A stretch of DNA of 11,069 bases, from NCBI GenBank assembly GCA_016256075.1, contig SDVU01000729.1, positions 1 through 11,069 on the forward strand, written 5' to 3'. The notes under the pieces are model-generated. The model saw only the letters and a list, made by a program, of their open reading frames with translations. It searched no databases and was not told the origin of the DNA. This stretch comes from Dictyocoela muelleri. Taxonomy: Eukaryota > Microsporidia. Position 1 is the first letter of the stretch. Every line of letters begins with the position of its first letter. The position numbers and the translations under genes were made by a program. Of the stretch, positions 6,281 to 11,069 are shown in pieces.

Positions 6281-8747
6281 TTTCTAGAAAAAACCTTTTC
6301 ACTTATGAAAATTCCCCACAACTTTATAAACTTTGTATTAAAAGTGTATCATCATGGGTCAGAGATAGATTTAGATATTTATTTATTTCGACATTTTTTT
6401 CGCAATCTGACAGCGACATTTGGCCTAAAATTTTTCTTAATACAGTAAATGGTGATTTTTACGAGCAAATTCAAAAAAAGCGTGCGTAAAAAGCACCTTT
6501 TGCGTAAAAATCTACTTAGGTAAAAAAATAAAGTTATAATTTTTAATATTCGGGGCTCTTTGTTAAATCTCTTAAAAAACATAAAAATATAATCAAGATC
6601 CTTTAGACAGTTTTACGAGATACTCGTAAATTATTGAATCAGAAGCATCATGTATTTCGGTTAATGTTTCTATTTTTCAAAAAATTAAAGAGAGCCGAAA
6701 AAAATTGAGAAAATTCAGATATTATATAAGCGCTATTATTTTAATTTACAGTATAGATATATTTAAAAGAAACTAAATCTTCATCAAGCCTGTCTATATA
6801 GGTCTCATCGAACTTAAATCCGCATTATTCGTTTTTTTTCAGCATGTTCAAACAACTCAGCTTTTGATCAACAATTTTATCTTATTGCGATGGCTACTTG
6901 ATCAATTGAATTATCGATATATAAGAACACATTTAAAATATTAATTTCTAAACTTATGAAGGAATCATATCATTATTATGATCCATGTAAACTCGAAAGG
7001 TGTAATTTTTTGTTTAACTTCGATTTAATGGGTTTATGGTTTTAATATCTATTGGGTAGATAATTGAGGTTGCGTTTTTAAATGGAAACAAAAATTTGGA
7101 TTTTTGTATTGCCATTCACCATATATTATAAAATTATCAAGTATAATCAAAATTTTACTTTTTACGATTAGTAAAGTGCTTAAATCTGATATATACTTCG
7201 AAGAAGAATCTCTGAAACCATTATTATTTGTCAGACCGGTAAGAAATATTATAAAAATCATAAAAAATTCCTAAATTGGTTCACGGATTCATAGATCTCT
7301 TAATCAGCAAAGGTCTTATCCATTCACTAAACAAGCCAATCCCTCACGTAATTATATCACATATCTTGTTTTTTTTTACTTTTATGATCATTTTTTATCA
7401 TAAAGATAGAATATATCTGAATTTTTTTAATACATATTTGTTTCGTCAATATTAATATTTCTCTCTTAGAATATCTGGTGATAAGTTATTTTAAACGATA
7501 ATAAAGAACAAATTCACCTTGTGACTGCACGTTTGGATCCTAATGTAATCCTACACTGCCAATATTATCTTTTTTATAATTTTCTTTATTATATGATCAT
7601 TAACTTTTCTCCCCTGATCATATTTTTTCCTTATTAAAATCTTATACAATAACTTTTATAACTTAAAAATTAACCACTATAAGATATTTTCTCAGCTTTA
7701 TATTAAGTTTTATAATACAAGTGTATTATCTATATAATTCATAAAAAGGACTTGCACTATGTTTGATGTAATGAGATTACATCTAAATATTAGGGTTAAG
7801 GAAAATTAAAAGATTTAAATGGTGGACTATGATTATTGGTTTATTTAAAGGAGAAAAACAAATCTTATTGGTTTATAAAGGTATAAAATAAATTAGAAAT
7901 TAAATAAAAATACGTTTGGGAAATCCTTCATTTCATTCATTCCTTGCAACCTCGGACGGTGGTCAGAGACAAAACACCCCACTGTATTTCTTTTTTATAT
8001 TGGATAAGATAAACATATGTTTACAAAACACGAATTTTTTTTCTATTGTAGGGGCATGACACGGTTACATTGCATATTCTGAAAATAAATCCGGTGAACC
8101 TGTCTTAAAGATAGCTTATCTTTCTATATCTGATTTCCAAGTATTTTTTTGGTCGTATAAATTTGTGTAAAAATTTATGTATAAATATATTTTTTAGAAA
8201 ATTGTTAGTAATTTATACATATAAAAATGAATTTAAAAAAGTTAAGTGTAAAAAAGAACCTTTACGTAAAAAATATATTAAGAAAATTTTATATAAGGTA
8301 TACTAAAATAGTACTTTCTAATATACATGGCTATTACAGCTTGTGTTCTTATTATGGTCATATTATGCTCAATAAAATGTATATTTGATTTATTTATTTT
8401 AGAGTTTACGTAAAATATACCTTTTTGAATATCTTAAAAACCACCGTCTACTTTATTTCATTTTATTTATTATTAATTTTCTCATATTAAAATAAATCTG
8501 TTTTCTTATTTATACCATTTTTTCTCATTGACAACATGAAAATAAGATAAAAGACCACAAAATTATGTAGATAAATGTAAATTGATCATTCAAATCTTTT
8601 AAGAATCACATTTTTTGCTAAAGATTTTTTTTACAGATGACTAAAATATATTAAAGAATACGTCTTGATTTACGCCCATCGGCTTATTTTTCATATTTAG
8701 AGCCAGTAAAAATGCCAAGTTTTGAAAAAAACTCTTAAAAACTTTGA
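6281..8747. other. AT-rich stretch without a supportable gene
   Basis: Open stretches here (for example - strand 6379-6582 and 7049-7261) are low-complexity and match no family I recognise. Small items seen: a palindrome CTTTTATGAT...ATCATAAAG at 7378-7404; a possible related pair at 6484-6515 and 8246-8277, both like GTGTAAAAAAG.ACC.TTTACGTAAAAA; and a TATAAA-rich, slightly less AT-rich stretch at about 7768-7975. The upstream part of the Helitron-like remnant could lie in 6281-7000, but nothing readable supports it. Confidence 0.55.
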
Positions 8748-8868
8748 GGTACTGACTCCCAAAAATGACCCGGAATTAGACCCCAAAAAGGTAATCGAAA
8801 AATGATAAAAAAAATATGTTTTTGAAATAATCTCGATATTATATTAGCGGAAATCGAGTCTTTAAGGA
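8748..8868 (+). repeat. Dispersed repeat, copy A
   Basis: Forward copy running from GGTACTGACTCCC to a TCTTTAAGGA end. It differs from copies B and C at many scattered sites (for example GGAAATCGAGTC where they have GAAACTGAATCC), so it is probably older or a different subtype. Confidence 0.8.
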
Positions 8869-9260
8869 ATAGACCTATTCATATTTTTATTTTAGAAAAA
8901 GACCTTTTATAAAAAAATAAATAAGTTTTATTTTTATACTCTGAATTTCCGCCATTATCACACAAATATCTTTTCAAAAACAAAATTTTAATCAGTTTTT
9001 GATTACCCTATAGTGTCCATTAGTGTAAATAAAAATAAAAAATCGATATGATACCACTTTTTAAGTTTTTTTTAACAGATTTTTTAGACCTTAAATATTC
9101 CATGTGATATCATATACTCGTATAAATAATTTTCTGTCTTTTATTTGGTATTAATATCATAATTTCATTACTTATCATTTTATTTGTATTTTTTATAGGT
9201 TTATACATGAATATATAAATTAAAAATAGTAAAGTCGACAAAACTATTTTTTACCTTAAC

Positions 9261-9362
9261 AGATCCAGAATTAGACCAAAAGGGTATTCAAAACATGATC
9301 ATAAACATGTTTTTGAGTGATCTCGACGTAATATAGCAGAAACTGAATCCTTAAAAAATTTT
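9261..9362 (+). repeat. Dispersed repeat, copy B (lacks the first ~25 bp)
   Basis: Forward copy starting at AGATCCAGAATTAGACC and running to GAAACTGAATCCTTAAAAAA. It pairs with copy C as a stem of about 100 bp with a 68-base loop (9363-9430). Confidence 0.82.
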
Positions 9363-9430
9363 TGTTCTTAAAAAAATATATGCGGTAGAAAATAGAGATT
9401 TTTTAAGTGTATATTTCCTTTTTTTAAACA

Positions 9431-9547
9431 AAAAAAATTTAAGGATTCAGTTTCCGCTATATCACGTCGAGATAATTTGTAAAAACATATTTTTTTTAGA
9501 TTACCTTTTTCTGGTCTAATTCTGGGTCATTCGTGGGACTCAGTACC
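9431..9547 (-). repeat. Dispersed repeat, copy C (inverted)
   Basis: Reverse-orientation copy. On the - strand it runs from GGTACTGAGTCCC through CCAGAATTAGACCAG to GAAACTGAATCCTTAAA. It is clearly closer to copy B than to copy A over their shared part. Confidence 0.82.
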
Positions 9548-9557
9548 AAAACTTTAC

Positions 9558-10598
9558 TTTCTTGATTGTAAAATACGTGATTAATAACTAAAATTCCCAT
9601 ATATTATAATTATCTCAAAAAATTAAGTGTTTTTGATGTGATAAATTTTCCCAAATACAATTATTTCCGACTTTTTTTGCCAAACAAGGCTTTTTTCGGG
9701 CTCTAGTAATATTCCTACAGCTTTTAAGTACACATAAAGAATTAAAGACGCTCATTCATTCGAGAAATATAATGCAGCATAATTCTAGATAAAAATTGAA
9801 CAAAAATACTTTTTATAATTTGCACAACGTGCATCCTTTTAAAAAATTACCTTGTGTCTAAATTTTGTGAATTTCAAAAAAATACAAAAAAAAATCTTTA
9901 TTTTTATGAATTTTTCGAAATCCGCAATCTTTAGACAAACACCCCCAACATATTTCTGGTTCCAACTCTTAAATATAACATTTGATGCAGTGTTTTTATT
10001 TAGAAACAAGTAAACATGCATACAGCAGAGTTTATGATTAACAAAGAAATATTTAATTTCCCATGATGATTACTTAGAAAAAAATATTTTTTTTACTATA
10101 GAAATGTAGACGAAAAATATATCACTCCCAAAAATCTCGCGAAAATAAACTCTAATATACCTTTATTATATAAGCTCTGTTATATGATGTTTACTGTGTC
10201 ACTGTACAAGAAATTTATGTCTGATATTTAATAATCAAGTTCGATTTTTTGCAAGTCTAATAAATAATTAGTAATGACATTAATCGGTCAATAATATACT
10301 GATGTTTTAGTGTAGTATAGATGATCAAACTTGTCTTATATTATAATTATGCAGAATGAACTCTCATATGTGTTGGGATGATTTCGGCAACGCATCTCGG
10401 TAAAATAAGTAATGAAACTATAAAATTTACGGAAATAATATCTTTTATCCTGATAAATCATTAATAAAATTAAATTCGGGCATGTATGTGTGCCTTTGTG
10501 TAACTTTTATTAGCGTATTACTTAAAAATGATATACAATTGTCTAAAGACTATAATTGGGAAAAATAGTGGCAATTATTACAGAGTTTTTCATTTTTA
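9558..10598. other. AT-rich stretch without a supportable gene
   Basis: Nothing on either strand looks coding. The 60-codon open stretch on the - strand at 9839-10021 is rich in Phe, Ile and Lys, as expected of random AT-rich sequence, and has no recognisable motif. I see no RNA gene, tandem repeat or long inverted repeat here. Confidence 0.55.
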
Positions 10599-10709
10599 AT
10601 GTCCATGATTTCATTTTTATATGTCCAAGATTTCATATTTATATGTCCAAGTTTTCATATTTATATGTCCAAGATTTCATTTTTATATGCCCAAGATTTC
10701 ATTTTTTAT
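10599..10709 (+). repeat. 22-bp tandem array, five copies
   Basis: Units ATGTCCAAGATTTCATTTTT plus AT at 10599-10620, 10621-10642, 10643-10664, 10665-10686 and 10687-10709 (the last is 23 bp). Differences are single bases (CATG for CAAG, GTTTTC for GATTTC, GCCC for GTCC, TATT for TTTT). The open reading frame that crosses it is only a by-product, since 22 is not a multiple of three. It is unrelated in sequence to the 22-bp arrays of the mariner element. Confidence 0.93.
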
Positions 10710-10714
10710 ATACA

Positions 10715-10825
10715 GGGTTTTTCAAAGTTTAGACCTATTTTTTCAAAGTCATAGACCTAATTTAAGTTATAGACAAATTTTAAGAGTATATACCCATTTC
10801 TTTCAGACTTTTAGACACATATAGG
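10715..10825. repeat. Degenerate ~20-bp tandem tract
   Basis: Loose repetition of TTAGACCTATTTTTTCAAAG, TCATAGACCTAATTTAAG, TTATAGACAAATTTTAAG, GTATATACCCATTTCTTT and TTTTAGACACATATAG, directly after the 22-bp array. Copies have diverged heavily. Confidence 0.5.
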
Positions 10826-10933
10826 TGCTCATCTGGGTTTCACCCCCATAAAAATAGAAAATCGCCTTTTACAAGAGTCGAGGTAATGAATATTATTGAA
10901 ATAAGCTCAATTTCTCGAGATTAAACTATTAGG

Positions 10934-10984
10934 GCTTCTTTACTTTTGAGCCTAAAATTTGTATGGTCAAAAGTAAAGTTAAGC
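10934..10984. repeat. Inverted repeat (hairpin)
   Basis: GCTTCTTTACTTTTGA (10934-10949) pairs with TCAAAAGTAAAGTTAAGC (10967-10984), giving about 16 pairs with a small bulge and a 17-base loop. No gene ends next to it, so a terminator role is not supported. The remaining sequence to 11069 shows nothing else I can name apart from a C-rich run near 11014-11023. Confidence 0.75.
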
Positions 10985-11069
10985 AAAATTTTTGGTTCTC
11001 CAACGGGTTAGAGACCCCCCCTCCAGATTTCTAAATCTTAATTGGTAAGAGCATAGAGTATGTTTCTTA

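Larger units (their letters stand above)
8748..9547. mobile_element. MITE-like unit with about 120-bp inverted ends and an extra internal copy
   Basis: The end at 8748-8868 starts GGTACTGACTCCCAAAAATG. The end at 9431-9547, read on the - strand, starts GGTACTGAGTCCCACGAATG. They share GACCC.GAATTAGACC, AAAAAGGTAATC, ATATGTTTTT, ATCTCGA and TAGCGGAAA. The bases AAAACTTT lie at 8738-8745 (two bases before the left end) and at 9548-9555 (directly after the right end), a possible 8-bp target duplication as made by Merlin or hAT elements. There is no coding capacity. The name of the parent family is unknown. Confidence 0.6.

Noticed and set aside
6379-6582. 67-codon open stretch on the - strand
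   Set aside because: Phe/Leu/Lys/Arg-rich low-complexity translation, typical of AT-rich noncoding DNA.
7049-7261. 70-codon open stretch on the - strand
   Set aside because: No recognisable motif and no supporting context. A short + strand trace nearby (AFLNG) was also too weak to assign to any family.
7793-7802. TTAGGG telomere-like hexamer
   Set aside because: A single occurrence, not a tandem run.
7768-7975. Possible solo LTR-like stretch starting TGTAATGAGATTACA, with TATAAA and AATAAA signals
   Set aside because: No second copy, no clear end, no flanking duplication and no retroelement coding nearby; the signals are common in AT-rich DNA.
9839-10021. 60-codon open stretch on the - strand
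   Set aside because: Composition as expected by chance; no family resemblance and no neighbouring element.
10621-10824. 67-codon open stretch on the + strand
   Set aside because: It arises from the 22-bp tandem array read in shifting frames and the degenerate tract after it; no domain content.
10934-10984. Rho-independent terminator
   Set aside because: The hairpin has no adjacent gene and no U-tract in a useful place, and the DNA appears eukaryotic.

Overview
The window is very AT-rich (well over 75% A+T by eye), gene-poor eukaryotic DNA made almost entirely of decayed transposable elements and repeats. I see no intact host gene, tRNA, rRNA, CRISPR array or bacterial-style operon. The combination of Merlin (ISXO2-like), Tc1/mariner (IS630-like), Ginger/KRBA2-like and Helitron-like remnants, with such low GC and long blank stretches, best fits a TE-rich microsporidian such as an Edhazardia- or Hamiltosporidium-type genome. 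That assignment is an inference; another AT-rich invertebrate or protist genome is possible.

Layout. Positions 1-644 carry the decayed C-terminal two thirds or so of a Merlin transposase on the + strand. Positions 645-1675 are noncoding with small repeats. Positions 1676-5990 form one composite structure. Its ends start with CAG, sit between TA dinucleotides, and contain inverted arrays of one 22-bp minisatellite (about 16 copies on the left, 8 on the right). Just inside the right array lies a broken Tc1/mariner transposase on the - strand, so I read the whole block as a mariner-type element whose terminal inverted repeats contain the minisatellite.

This mariner has been invaded. A 1.7-kb Ginger-like element (3281-4988, about 260-bp inverted repeats, DDE integrase on the - strand) interrupts its transposase. 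A truncated second Ginger copy (2096-2470), a small GC-rich island (2471-2523) and a 686-bp inverted-repeat unit (2595-3280) fill the rest. The last part of the mariner transposase is not visible.

Directly right of the mariner, 6040-6280 holds a Helitron replication-initiator-like remnant on the - strand. Positions 6281-8747 have no gene I can support. Positions 8748-9547 contain three copies of a roughly 100-120-bp repeat (two forward, one inverted) that look like a MITE with an extra internal copy. Another 22-bp tandem array, unrelated to the first, lies at 10599-10709 and is followed by a degenerate repeat tract and a hairpin.

The elements do not work together as a system. The window records layered transposition and decay: mariner first, Ginger and the palindromic unit later, then mutation. 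Autonomous activity from this locus looks unlikely.
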